DNA of 64,000 nucleotides from Bathynomus jamesi (Eukaryota; Arthropoda; Malacostraca; Isopoda; Cirolanidae): contig JAJOZX010012231.1 of assembly GCA_023014485.1 (NCBI GenBank), forward strand, positions 37,337 through 101,336, written 5' to 3'. A model generated the notes under the pieces. It saw only the letters and a list, made by a program, of their open reading frames with translations. It was not told the DNA's origin and did no database searches. Positions within the stretch are counted from its first letter, which is position 1. Each line of letters starts with the position of its first letter. Both the position numbers and the translations under genes were made by a program. This document shows positions 23,641-35,281 of the stretch, piece after piece.

Positions 23641-23876
23641 ACCCACGTAAAATTGTAGGTCCCCTCCGCCACCACGGAGGACATACACAATACACGATTA
23701 CGAACACAGTTAGGTAGACCAGCCATGAGTGGATCCTAGGGTCTTTGTTGGTCTGAAACATTATAACATTATAACCTATCCTAACAACCTAACTTAACCT
23801 AACTTAACCTAACAACCTAACTTAACCTAACCAAAAAGAAAAATAGGAATTACCTTTAAAATCTGAGACAGAATAA

Positions 23877-24053
23877 TCACAGTACCAGTTTCTGGTCTTG
23901 ACAATATGTACACTCCATTTTACAATGTGGACACTTCACTATTGTCGGTAGAACACCGTGAGCACGCAGAAACTCGATACTTTTTTCTAAATTTTCATAG
24001 AAAGCGACAATACAGCGGTAATAATCAAACAAGCATGTGTCACACGAAGCCAT
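23877..24053 (-). CDS. Zinc-ribbon exon of a Merlin-like transposase
   Basis: From ATG 24051-24053 the minus strand encodes about 58 residues: MASCDTC, then a helix with N-L-E-K-S-I-E-F-L and H-G-V-L-P, and a C-P-H-C..C-T-Y-C zinc-ribbon. This is the layout of the N-terminal domain of IS1595/ISXO2-type (Merlin) transposases. The DDE part is absent from the element. A homologous exon is at 44635-44796. Confidence 0.45.
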   Translation of the reverse strand: MASCDTCLFDYYRCIVAFYENLEKSIEFLRAHGVLPTIVKCPHCKMECTYCQDQKLVL

Positions 24054-24744
24054 TCTGGTAGCAAAGTAATTCAAATTTGAAATGGATGGAGTGCAGTGAT
24101 TGGGCAGGCATGTAATGGTCAGCCGCGCACACACACCACCAAATGAACGTATGAACACACTAGATACACACCAAAAAATTTTATATCTCAAAAACGAAGC
24201 ATTTGCGATGGAAATGCTATAGGAGAAAAGTGTCTTAGAATTAAAAAATCTACTTAATGAACAAATAATAATTGCTGGACATTAGACGGGTGTAATACTA
24301 TAATAATACCCAAAATTTCTTCAGCAAAAACAGAACTGAAATAATCACTAAAAATATCAACAATATTCTCATCATTTTCATTTATCATATCATCATGATC
24401 TATTGCCCAATCCTATCCTGTTTTTATTATTGTATTTATAAAGGCCAAAACATTTCTTTGAATCCTTATTACTATTTCTAGCTAGTTTTATTTTACCATA
24501 TCTTTTGCTCTTCCTAATCAAACCATTTAAATTAGTTCTTAACTGCTTGTAATTCTAACTCTGCCAGTGTCATATGCAATTTTGTATTTAGATTTATCAC
24601 TGGGCTTGGTGAGTCAGTCAATAAGATAATAGAAGCCATGGTTAGTGGACTGATCTCTGATATGTTTTATAAATCTCAAATCTGGAAGCATTGGCGTAAG
24701 CAACTGGGTGATTATGTATAAAGAGTAACTCAGTCATTTTACAC

Positions 24745-24923
24745 ACCAAAATACATTTTTCTAGTAGTATTTGATGTGATTTGTTCAAATGTGACCTCCA
24801 TTTCCCTCGGAAATGAGATCTAACAAAGTTATAGTACTTTGAAGTTTGGCTCATTTTCAAGGGAAATGGAGGTCAAAATCTAAGCAAAACACATCAAATA
24901 TTACTAGGAAAATGTATTTTGGT
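24745..24923. repeat. Palindrome, 179 bp
   Basis: The arms begin ACCAAAATACATTTTTCTAG and end with the inverse. The sequence is related to the palindromes at 23028 and 44097. It is followed by a CCTAACC array at 24930-24950. Confidence 0.75.
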
Positions 24924-25103
24924 ATTAATTAACCTAACCTAACCTAACCTAGAGTATCAATTTTCGAATACGTGTTGCACTTAAATCTATGGTGAGATTC
25001 TACTAATGAGCACTCGTTTCCACACAATTCACACTTACGGGTCGATGGTAAAATATTGTTTTGTAAATATTTCTGTTGCTCAGGAGTCATTAGAATGCAC
25101 TTC

Positions 25104-25422
25104 GTATATTAAATCCTCAAAATAATATTCGCACCCTTCACATGTCATCACGACCAACATCTATGAAAAACTAACAGAAGTGGAACTAGAAACTTAAAAA
25201 GCCTAGCTCATATATCATGTTCTCATGACATCACCAATCAAATATTGGAAGGGTGGGAAAAAAATGCTGCAAAAATGTGATAATATTCAAATGTACATAA
25301 TTTGGTAAGAACACATCTGCGAGCATAGTGACTTGTATGAAAATGATGAGAAAATTATGCTTTAATATTTTATAATTATATTTGCTTTTGATATTCTGAG
25401 TACGATGAAACTCATATTATCC
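25104..25422 (+). repeat. Solo arm of the 21.7-kb fold-back element
   Basis: It matches the right arm 22130-22460 closely (GTATATTAAATCC to CTCATATTATCC) but has no partner arm nearby. Confidence 0.8.
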
Positions 25423-25556
25423 AGCAACTGTGTGTTCATTATTCATAGTGATTCACTGGCCAACATAGTCAGTGCTCCAGACAACTATCTCTCAACCTTC
25501 TATGGACCACTTGTATAATGTTTGTACCTGTTGAGTACCTGTTTTTTGTTGTATCT

Positions 25557-26410
25557 AAGGGTCATTCCAGCTCAATTGGTACAGGGGTGGTCGGGTGACC
25601 ATCTCCGATTTTCTTCAAATTTTCAGGGTTGATTCATACACCATTCAATAGCTTAAATCTAAAATTTTAGCTTCCTCAGTCAAAACCTTTTAATTTTATG
25701 GTCGCTTAAATGGCCCCAACCTTCGACAAAAAGTGCCCAATGTTGGGCTTGATCGGCCAATGCCTTCATTTTGAGAGGCCTTGAAAAGTGTCTTCTAATA
25801 GGAGAAGCAGCTTCAAATTTGTCATGCCAATATAACTTCTGGTGGGCTTTTCAATTTTGCAAGCAAAAAGGCTGTGGAACAAATAGTTTCTAAGTTACAA
25901 GGGCTTAAATATGGCTCCATTTTGAAGCTTGCATCAATTCCTCCCACTTTTATGACTCTACCATTTTCAAAAGTTTTAGTTCTACATCAATCACAGCTGT
26001 TTTAATACTCCTAATAGTCCCTATGGGTTGTAAATTTATGAGTGAAATAAAAAAATAACCAAAAAAGGATTTATTTCTATTTTTAAAAATTTCCAAAAGT
26101 TGATATTTTCACAAAATTTGCAAAATTAACATCAACTTTGGGGCTTAATATAAAGGTGTCCGAAATTAGTCAGGGAGTTGATACTTCTAGTAAAGAAAGA
26201 TACATATGTGTAAAAAAATATATATTAAGGAATAGATCTCAACTCATCTTCATATAGTTTTGGTGATTCAAAGAAAAGTGCTTTTTGTAAAAAATCTCAA
26301 ATTTTTGCAAAAATTTTAAATTTCTATTTATGACATTGAATTGTAATTTTACTTCCATTTTATTACTTATTAAGTTGATTTACAATTGTAATAATATGTA
26401 AATAAGTCTA
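25557..26410 (+). repeat. Left inverted repeat of element D
   Basis: About 850 bp, inverse of 31790-32660. It has no open frame of note and contains many poly-A/T and TTGG/CCAA motifs. Confidence 0.8.
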
Positions 26411-26607
26411 AAACATACAAGAAATTTAATGTGTCTGTCAAAACAACCAGCGACTCGAAGGGCTCTGGGTAGCTCATTTCGCTTTGTATATTCTTATGTA
26501 AAACATGATGGTTAACCATTAATGTCCAGGCCTATTTTATAGATCATGATCTTTTATTTTCAGAAAATTTAACTAGAGCAATTAACTTAATTTTACTGCC
26601 TGTAATA

Positions 26608-29600
26608 ATGGCTTATTCTAATCAAGAATCAAAGTGCAGCTTTGGTATGTACTTGGATGATCCATGTCATGAACACAGACTCACCAGGAAGGTGGGTATG
26701 TATACCTTACATGAGCTGACAGATGAAACAAGGAAACTGCTATTGTGGAGAACAAAAGCAACTGTAATCAACCCAAATAGTGCTACTGTATGCTACCACC
26801 ATGAAAAAATGTTTGGAATGCATTACCAACAAATGCAACGTAGCTGCCAAGATCCATGGAGAAATCATCGAAAGAAGATAAGTAAGTAAGTAAATATAGG
26901 TACTAATATATTTATATTTCATAAAGAAGTTTATATTGTAAATTGTAACCTAAATTAGCTATTTAATTTTAAGAGGGTAGGCTATATACTGTGCTACTGA
27001 ATGCATATGTTTTGAATATTTTATACGAATAGCCAATAACCAAATGTTGAGGTTTTAAATTATTTTCCAATGTGTTTAGAGTTTACATTCCCCTACTTTA
27101 TTTGCAGAATCACTACAAATTATTGACAAAGACATAGCAACTAGACTGAATCTGATACCAGGACAGAAACTTTGCTCAACATGCTTCTCTAGAGCCAAGA
27201 CGATTGAAGATGAAAAAGACTCTGAAGGTAGTGATGAATATGTTCCAGAAGAAATAGTTAAGGAGACATTTGATGAAACGTTAGGTTCACTAGAATGCTC
27301 ACCCATTAAGTATGTAAGAGCAAGAGATCGAAAGTTTTACAAGAAAAGGAAACTAAAGCAAATTGAAACATCAACAAAATCAAAGCTGTCAAAAGTACTT
27401 CATATGAAGCCTCGTATTTTGGATGAGGAAGCAGAGAAACCTATAGAGAGTGAGGAAGAAAAGTGTTATCAGCATGTTGTAGTTGGGTTGTTTTCTTCTT
27501 GTTTCAGGATTGGCCACTATGTAACCCCCATGTTGACAGAGTTAGTCTTGCTTAATGCTTGACTAGCTCAGTAGTTTTGTTTAGATCCATTTTGATCTTG
27601 TTTTTTGATTCTAGTATCAGTAAATTTTGCCTTCAATGTTTAAAGACACATTTGTCAAAGTCACAGTTGGCTTCCGCTTGTGGAAGTTCTAGCCTGCCAA
27701 CTCAATTTGTTAAGAAAAAGAAAATTCAAGAAAAACAGTGTGCTTTGTGATAATGGACATTGCCTGTGCATAATGGTGTGCAGGTTAAGGTATTTCTAGG
27801 ACTACTAGCTTCAGGTTTTGCTTCTCCATGACTTAACTATAATAGATAGGTGCAAGTGGATTGACCTCAAGTCTAGCTTAAGGATGTTAGGTCCAGTGAG
27901 GTCTATTGGGTTGTCTAATTGTACCATTCTAGCATAGGTTAAACTTTTTATCTTCTGGAAATTCCATTTTTGTTGTCCAGTATTTGTTTGTCATTGTAAT
28001 TGTAAGCACCATTGTATAGCATACCCTTTCAGGGTTTTTGGATTTCTGGTTCTTGATCTTAAGCCATGTTTAGACCCAAGCTCATAACCCATCCTAGCTC
28101 TTGTAAATAATTCAAGTTGATTGCTAATAAACCCTTAGAATTCTACCAACTAGTTTTTTTTTCAGCCTTTGTCCTTATAGACTGGGGTCGTTACTTTCAA
28201 GGATTTCCTTGTGACAAGCCCAGGGTCCTTGAATTGACAATACCTCCAGATTCTCTTTATTAAACAATTCAGAGGGTAATATCTGCTTTTCTCATCCAGC
28301 CACATTTGGTTTACTTCACGATCAGTCTGCTAAAATCTTGCTTGTTTGTGTTGTACGCCCATATTCAGTTGAGGTCCTCAAGTATTGCTGGGTGTACATT
28401 GCACACACCTTTCCTGAAGCCAGGGCTTTCCAGGTTCTCAAGTGGACCTGACTCAGACACAGTGTTAATCCTGGGAATAGCTAGTGGGTCGAGTCCATTT
28501 CTTGGTTCAGCAGTGTGGGAGTCTCGTTTGCCCCTTAGTGACAGTCAGTGGAGGTGAGAAAAACTTCACCGCCCGGGACCTTCTCTTTTCCTGTCATCAA
28601 GAAGTAGCTAAGTTACGATATTCTATTTAATTTCATCGCTCTCCCCGCAACAATATGATAGAGGAACTGAAAGAAAAGTGTAAAACTAGTACCAGACAAG
28701 AAAAGATACAAATTCTAACACTCCTTCCAATTGGTAAAACCTGGTCCAGAGAAAGAATTATGAAAGAATTTGAAGTGTCAGCCAGAATGGTTAATGCTGT
28801 GAGGGCCTTAAAGAGAAAAGAAGGTATCCTTCCTATAATGAGAAATAAAAAGAGTAGCAAGGGTATAAGCGATGAAATAAAGGAAAGAGTGATAGAATTT
28901 TTCCAAAACAATGAATATACTAGAGAATGCCCTGGTAAAAAAGACTACAAATCAATAAAAACACCACAAGGGAAGGTTCACAAGCAGAAAATACTGTTGT
29001 TGACAAATATCAGAGAATTATATATGCTTTACAAAAATAAATATCCAAACGACAAAATCTCCAAATCAAAGTGTTTTGAACTGAGACCAAAATGGTGTAT
29101 GGGTGTGGGGAGTAAAGGATCACACAATGTATGCATTTGTGAAATACACCAAAACTTTAAACTTTTATGTGAATCACTCCCCGTCAAAGTAGAATTAAGA
29201 GAGTTACTAGGGAAAATAGTCTGTAACACTGAAACCAGAAACTGCATGATTAATAACTGCAAAACATGTCCTGGTTTAAATGAATTACGGGATTGGCTTC
29301 TTACCATTTTTGAAAACAATGATTATGACATGGATGATGAGGTTTCCTTTAAGCAGTGGCTTCATACAGACCATACCCAACTGGTCACAATGACAAAAAG
29401 TGTTTCGAATGTAGTAGAAGACATATGTGAAGGTGCAAAAAAATTGAAAGTGCACCATTTCATAGCAAAAGCCCAATCAAAATATTTGTCCGACTGTAAA
29501 GAAAACCTCAATGATTCTACAACATTAGTGCTTGTTGACTTCTCTGAAAACTATAGTTTTATAATTCAGGATGCTGTACAAGGGCATCACTGGGGCAATA

Positions 29601-30523
29601 CCCAGGCTACCTTGCATCTGGTAGTCTGCTATAAAAAAGTTGATGGTGAACTAAAAGTTACAAATTTTTGTGTAATATCAGATTCACTTAACACAACACA
29701 ACTGCAGTTCATTCTTTTTTATGTGAAGCCTTGAAATTACTTAAAAGTCAGAATCCTAAACTAAAACATTTGTTACTTTAGCGATGGCGCAGCAAGTCAA
29801 TATAAAAACTATAAAAACATCATTAATTCAGTGTTACATGAAAAAGATTTCCAACTAACATGTGAATGGAACTTTTTTGCCACCTCTCACGGAAAGAGCC
29901 CCTGTGATGGTGTTGGTGGCACCGTCAAAAGGTTAGTTGCCCGGGCAAGTCTACAAGCAACAGGTAAAGGTCACATCACCAATCCAAAAGAGATGTTCGA
30001 TTGGTGCAAATCTAATATTAATGGTATACAGTTTCTGTACATTGATTCAGCTAAAATTGAGGAAAATGCTAATTTATTTGAGTTAGAAAAAAGGTATTCC
30101 TTAATTAAGACAATCCCAGGAACCCATTCATATCACTGCTTTAGACCTTCATCAACAGGCATTAAAATGTACAAAATTTCTAGTGATGAAAATTTCTTTA
30201 ACGTACAACTTTCCTTCCTCAATGCTACACAAGAAAATGTGGCTTACCAATATAAACCTGGTACATATGTGGCCTGTTTCTATGAAGGTGACTGGTTTGT
30301 TGGAAACATAGTTGAAGTGTGTGATACTGAGAAGGATCTATTAGTAAATTTCATGAAAAAGAATCCTTTTAAATGGCCTGAACGAGAGGACGTTTGCTGG
30401 ATTCCATTCCAACATGTTTTGTGTTCAATTGAACCACCTACAGTTGCTGGGAAAATAGGGAGACAGTACAAGTTATCAAATGATTGTTTATCCAAAATTG
30501 AGGAGTATTTAAAAAAAGCCTAA
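26608..30523 (+). pseudogene. Element D transposase-like gene
   Basis: Exon 1 (26608-26881) and exon 2 (from 27108) join in frame (ATAA|GTAAGT, TTTGCAG|AA). They encode a C/H-rich N-terminal region: C-Y-H-H-E, C-Q-D-P-W..H, and Q-K-L-C-S-T-C, then a basic segment. After the LTR-like block, 28655-29734 gives a helix-turn-helix-like part (I-M-K-E-F-E-V-S-A-R), several C/H clusters, LVDFSENYSF and GHHWGNTQATLH. In two shifted frames follow YFSDGAASQYKN (near 29777) and SHGKSPCDGVGGTVKR (29890-29935), with a C-terminal domain to 30523. The D of DFSEN, the D of SDGA and the D of CDGVG are conserved-looking acidic residues compatible with a DDE/D transposase. Single-base shifts lie near 29695 and 29775. 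Confidence 0.6.
27475..28652 (+). mobile_element. Possible solo LTR
   Basis: The block starts TGTTGTAG and ends CCGCAACA, so its ends form a 5-bp inverse TGTTG/CAACA. It has an AATAAA signal at about 28128 followed by T-rich sequence, and it separates two exons of the element D gene. No clean target duplication flanks it, so it may be a recombined LTR or only an intron with chance ends. Confidence 0.35.
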
Positions 30524-30787
30524 GTAACTACAGACCTGTATCAAGCTAAATAATAAATTGCCAATTTATGGCTGTGAGGCCATGGAGTGTTGAAGACAAT
30601 CAGATTTAAAGCCTGAGTACAATAATAAATTCCTGAGTCAGTGTCTAAACATAAGAGTTATTAGCTGTATATAAGTTTACATACGAATTTACATAAAACA
30701 ACACACATCAAAAAAAGAATATGAACTTATAGCCAATAATTCACATGCTTAAAAACTCGGGAATTCATCATTGTATATAGCTAAGTA

Positions 30788-31526
30788 CAGGAATACCTCG
30801 GATAAGACTGTTAATTCGTTCCGCCGACATGCCGCACTGTTTGAAACCGCCCTGTTCGAGGCATGTTTTAATGGGAAATACCGTAGGTCGTTCCAAGACA
30901 TTTTAAATTACGTTTTTTGTATGATTATTTTCGATAATTATAATGATTTAACATGTTTAAATGTGAAATAAAACAATAAGAATGCAAGATCATCAGTCGA
31001 AAATTCTTTTGTAGGAACGTCTTCTGCTTCTGCATCTTCCTCTTTCGCTTCTTCTTCTTCATAAACTCGTTGTTGTTCTAGATTGATTAGAGTTTCACTG
31101 TCTAAATCTTTCGAATGCGATTCAATGCACTCGATAACATTTGGTGCATCAGCATTTTCGAATCCAAGATCCTTCCCAATGCTAACAATGTCAGTTGCAA
31201 CTCCTGCAATGTGATTTTCGAAACCACGAAAATCAGTTGCACAATGTGGTAGAATATTTTTCCACACTGCTCGCATATTACTCGCAGTGACTTCAAGCCA
31301 CGCTTGATTGATGTTTTCTATAACATTTCTGATGTTATAATTTTTCAAAAAACTTGTAGTATAGACTGCGCGCGGGTTGTTTGAAACTTAATATATCGTC
31401 GCACTGACATTCCTTTTATAAATATCTTAAATATTACATTAAATAATTAATTTTATATTATAATATTCAATCCGTCCTATTGCGAAATCCGTCCTGTTTG
31501 AAACCGTCTTATCCGAGGTATTCCTG
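30788..31526 (-). mobile_element. Tigger (pogo) deletion derivative
   Basis: The ends CAGGAATACCTCGG and CCGAGGTATTCCTG are inverse to each other and are flanked by TA (30786-30787, 31527-31528). The minus-strand frame 30938-31348 encodes the C-terminal part of a Tigger transposase (ENINQAWLEV, MRAVWKN, an acidic end), while DNA-binding and catalytic parts are missing. Confidence 0.8.
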
Positions 31527-31789
31527 TACTGTACACTTGTATTAAGGGAAGTAATACAACAAAGCTACTTAAATTTAAGGTTTTGTACTGAAAATGGTGG
31601 TTACTACTAATTTATCTGTACTAACTGCATAATTTAAATTACTAGGAAATGCTTAAAGAGCAGTAGAACACGGTTCTACATGATTTACTTAGGTAGATCC
31701 AAGTATTGAGCCTACAAGCTGGTCCATCTGTTGTGTTAACTGCAAATGTAGTAATAATCTAGGTATATATTGTCTTTTTTATGAGTAAA

Positions 31790-32660
31790 ACTTATTTAGA
31801 TAATTTAACATTTATGAATTAACTTACCAAGTAATAAAATGGAAGTAAAATTACAATTCAATGTTGTAAAAAGAAATTTAAACATTTCAAAATTTTGAAA
31901 AAATTCAGAATTTTTCACAAAAAGTACTTTTCTTTGAATAGCCAAAACTATATGAAGGAGTTAAGTTGAGATCTATTCCTTAACATATGTTTTTGTACAC
32001 ATATGTATCTTTCTTTACTAGAAGTATCAACTTCCTAACTAATTTCGGACACCTTTATATTAAGCCCCAAAGTTGATGTTAATTTTGCAAATTTTGTGAA
32101 AATATCAACTTTTGGAAAATTTAAAAAATAGAAATAAATCCTTTTTTGGTTATTTTTTTATTTCACTCATAAATTTACAACCCATAGAGACTATTAGGAG
32201 TATTAAAACAGCTGTGATTGATCTAGAACTAAAACTTTTGAAAATGGTAGAGTCGTAAAAGTGGGAGGAATTGATGCAAGCTTCAAAATGGAGCCATGTT
32301 TAAGCCCTTGTAACTCAGAAACTATTTGTTCCACAGCCTTTTAGCTTGCAAAATTGAAAAGCCCACCAGAAGTTGTATTGGCATGACGAATTTGAAGCTT
32401 CTACTCCTATTAGAAGACACTTTTCAAGGCCTCTCAAAATGAAGGCATTGGCTGATCAAGCCCAAAATTGGCATTTTTTGTCGAAGGTTGGGGCCATTTA
32501 AGCGACCATAAAATTAAACGTTTTTGACTGAGGAAGCTAAAATTTTAGATTTAAGCTATTGAATGGTGTATGAATCAACCCTGAAAATTTGAAGAAAATT
32601 GGAGATGGTCACCCGACCAACTTTCTGAAATCTGTACCAGTTGAGCTGGAATGACTCCTA
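31790..32660 (-). repeat. Right inverted repeat of element D
   Basis: It is the inverse of 25557-26410, ending GAGCTGGAATGACTCC. Relative to the left arm it has a short insertion near 32620. Confidence 0.8.
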
Positions 32661-32699
32661 AATCCACAAGGCTTTTAAACATCCTGAAGTGTGAAATGT

Positions 32700-33439
32700 G
32701 TAAATGGAGATGGTGAACTTATTAAATGTATAAGAACATAAGAAATTTTTATAGTGGGCACACTAGGAGCTACTTTGGCCCATTGAGGTGGCTCCACTAT
32801 GTAAAAACTGCCTGTACATTGGCAACAACCAATTTTTACAAAACTCATTAATTATCAATTTAAAACTAAAGATAGAATCTCTGGATCCAGAGGATCAAAG
32901 TCATAATAGGCTACTATCCACAAATATGTTACACTCTATATCTATTTATAACTGACATGCAAATATATCAGATCCAAAGAATCCAGTCAATTTCATTACG
33001 GTACCATCAATACCAGTACCTTGCCAACCAAATATAGGTCACGGTCCATATCAATTGCGGACCAAGTCACAATTTATAACCATATACATTACAATATATA
33101 TATGTACTTAGGAGGAAAAGTGTAGGTGTGGCTGTAAAGACTGTACAGTAATGTAGAAATGTGTGTGCACCCATTTTGGGTCTCCCATTTAAAGGTGTTT
33201 GTCGGGCAAATGAAGATCATGAGTTTTTCAATACCTCACAGTACTGTGGGGGCACCACTCGGTAGAGGAATCTCTTTAAATGGGGTGTGTAAGGACAGAG
33301 AGTATCCCCTAACCCAAGATGCTGCCTCCCTATATCCCACAACACTTGTGTTGAGCTGTGGGATCTATCACCTAAATGCACATAATATATATGAAATAAA
33401 CTAGTACCATTCATGCAGTAAAAATGGGCTTAAACCCTA
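32700..33439 (-). other. 3' untranslated region of the LINE
   Basis: This follows the reverse transcriptase of 33440-34960 on the minus strand and ends in AAGAACATAAG-type sequence. A second copy of its distal half is at 23255-23640 in the other orientation. Confidence 0.55.
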
Positions 33440-34960
33440 TCACCAGATGTCCCTTGCAGACATCAAACTATCCAGCCTTCTTTTGAAGGAATCAAGTGTA
33501 TCTGAAGTCACCATTTCTTCTGTCAGACTGTTCCAAAACTTAATTACTCTGTTTGTAAAACTATGTTTTCTTAAATTTGTTCTACAGCTTGGCTTAAATA
33601 ATTTCATACTATGACCTCTAGTCTGGTTATTGTGATCTTTAATGAAAACAGAATCAAAATCTATCTTATCCAACCCTTTTATCATTTTATACACCTCTAT
33701 CATATCACCCCTTAACCTCCTCCTTTTTAATGAGAACATGTTTAGATATGCCAGTCTTTCCTTATATGTCAATTGTCTTAGAGATGGGATCATTCTTGTT
33801 GCTCATTTCTGTACTTTTTCCAGTTTTTCAATATCTTGTATCAAACAGTATTTGAGGAGGGGTCTCACATATAAAATGTATAGTTGCTTTATAATATTGG
33901 GTGATTTGAATTCAATGTGTGTCTGCATGAGATTGAGTCTAGCATTTGCTTTATTTCTGATTTCCATACACTGATTTGAGGGTTTAAGTTCATTAGTCAC
34001 AGTGACACCCAAGTCATTCTCTTTATCATCATTTTTAATCCAAATTCTATTCATATTGTATTCAAATTCTGGATTTTTTGGCCCAATATGCATAACCTTG
34101 CACTTATCAACATTAAATCTCATCTCCCACTTATCTGCCCAGGCTGTTACTCTGTCGAAGTCTTTTTGTATTGTCATTGCTCCTGCTACTGACTTAACAT
34201 TATGGCCTAATTTTGTATCATCAGCAAATTTTGAGGTTTTACATGATAGGCCTTTCTCTAGATCATTTATATAGACAACAAAAAGCAGAGGTCCCAGCAC
34301 AGACCCATGTGGGACTCCACTCAATATGGGTCTCCAAGTAGACTTATTTCCATTTAGATGAACTCTCTGTTTTCTGTTTCTTAGCCATTCTTCTATCCAG
34401 TCAGCTATATGACCTCTTATACCATGGGCTCTAACTTTTACCAACAATCTTGCATGAGGAACAGTATCAAATGCCTTTGCAAAGTCTAAGTATACTATAT
34501 CTACTGGCTCTTTATTGTCCAAATGCAATAGGACTCCATCATAAAATTCAATCAAGTTGGTTAGACAGGACCTTCCATTTTGAAAGCCATGCTGGCTATC
34601 ATTTGTAAGGTTGCACTCTTCAAGGAACTCAGTAACTTTACCTCTAATGATACTTTCGAGTAATGTGCAAATAATGGAGGTGAGGCTGATGGGTCTGTAG
34701 TTTTTTGCCAAGTTTCTATTTCCTTTTTTAAGGATTGGAGCCACATTTGCTTTCTTCCAATTCTCTGGAATTTCAATACATATCAATGATTTATTAAAAA
34801 TAATTTCTAGTACCTATGCTATATTCTTTTTGGCAGCTTTTATGACTATTGGATGCATTTCATCTGGCCCTGGAGATGGTAGTATAAGATCAGGATTATT
34901 ATTTAAATTTTCATTTGTGAATACTGATGAGATGTATTTGTTTAGTTCTTCAGTATATTA
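33440..34960 (-). pseudogene. LINE reverse transcriptase, 5'-truncated
   Basis: The minus strand encodes NYRPISLTS, LDFAKAFDTVPH, the insertion GVPHGSVLGPLLF, and the catalytic FADDTK (33803-34786), then a C-terminal segment in a new frame with FSLKRRRLRGDMIEVYK and IKFWNSLTEE (33440-33793). The endonuclease is missing; upstream there is an in-frame stop near 34815. The motif set fits Jockey/CR1/L2-type LINEs. Between the two blocks a stretch after RPLLKYC has been lost. Confidence 0.8.
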
Positions 34961-34973
34961 GATATTTCACGCA

Positions 34974-35107
34974 GGAAAAAGAAAGCAGGAGTAGCGACAT
35001 TTCGCTCCAATCATTGGAGCATTCTCAAGCTTTATTGAGAAGCTTGAGAATGCTCCAGTGAAAGGAGCGAAACGTTGCAACTCCTGCTTTCTTTTTCCTA
35101 CGTGAAA
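34974..35107. repeat. Hairpin with hammerhead-like core, Penelope-type
   Basis: Arms TTTCACG..CAGGAAAAAG fold back around AAGCTTTATTGAGAAGCTT. Each arm holds GAGAATGCTCC .. GGAGCGAAAC, a layout close to the CUGANGA-stem-GAAA core of the hammerhead motif reported in Penelope-like element repeats. One arm is more degraded. Confidence 0.4.
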
Positions 35108-35281
35108 CACCTCACCACTGATCCAAAACCATGGATTTCGCCATGTACTAGTGGTACCTCACTATTTTCATGAAAGGCAACGCTGCATCTCTGATGATGC
35201 TGATGTTGGTTGGGGTAGGACCTAATTTCTAATGGTGATCCACATGCATCCTTATGTATATAAATAATTTGGGATCACGTT

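Larger units (their letters stand above)
23000..24302 (-). mobile_element. 18-bp TIR element, Merlin-like
   Basis: The termini TATAGTATTACACCCGTC (23000-23017) and its exact inverse (24285-24302) enclose a 1.3-kb element. It contains a 200-bp palindrome next to the left end, an inserted LINE 3' end (23255-23640), CCTAA arrays near 23780-23830 and a zinc-ribbon exon on the minus strand. The protein fragment suggests the Merlin/IS1595 group. Confidence 0.55.
22620..24600 (-). pseudogene. LINE copy with internal deletion, split by another element
   Basis: The part right of 24302 encodes a decayed linker between endonuclease and reverse transcriptase (DYFSSVFAEEI). The part left of 23000 encodes LNEAAGPDSISS, the start of a reverse transcriptase, joined directly to VRPKLEY..VQRRATKLFPSLR, its C-terminal end, so the catalytic core has been deleted. 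The element at 23000-24302 separates the two parts. Confidence 0.55.
25557..32660 (+). mobile_element. DNA transposon D with ~850-bp inverted repeats
   Basis: The region from 25557 (AGGGTCATTCCAGCTC) to about 26410 is inverted at about 31790-32660, with high similarity throughout. Between the arms is one plus-strand gene in several exons (26608-30523). The element is interrupted by an LTR-like block (27475-28652) and a Tigger derivative (30788-31526); without these it is about 5.2 kb. The outermost bases do not line up perfectly, so a target duplication could not be fixed. The transposase family is one I have seen only as uncharacterised animal proteins. Confidence 0.75.
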
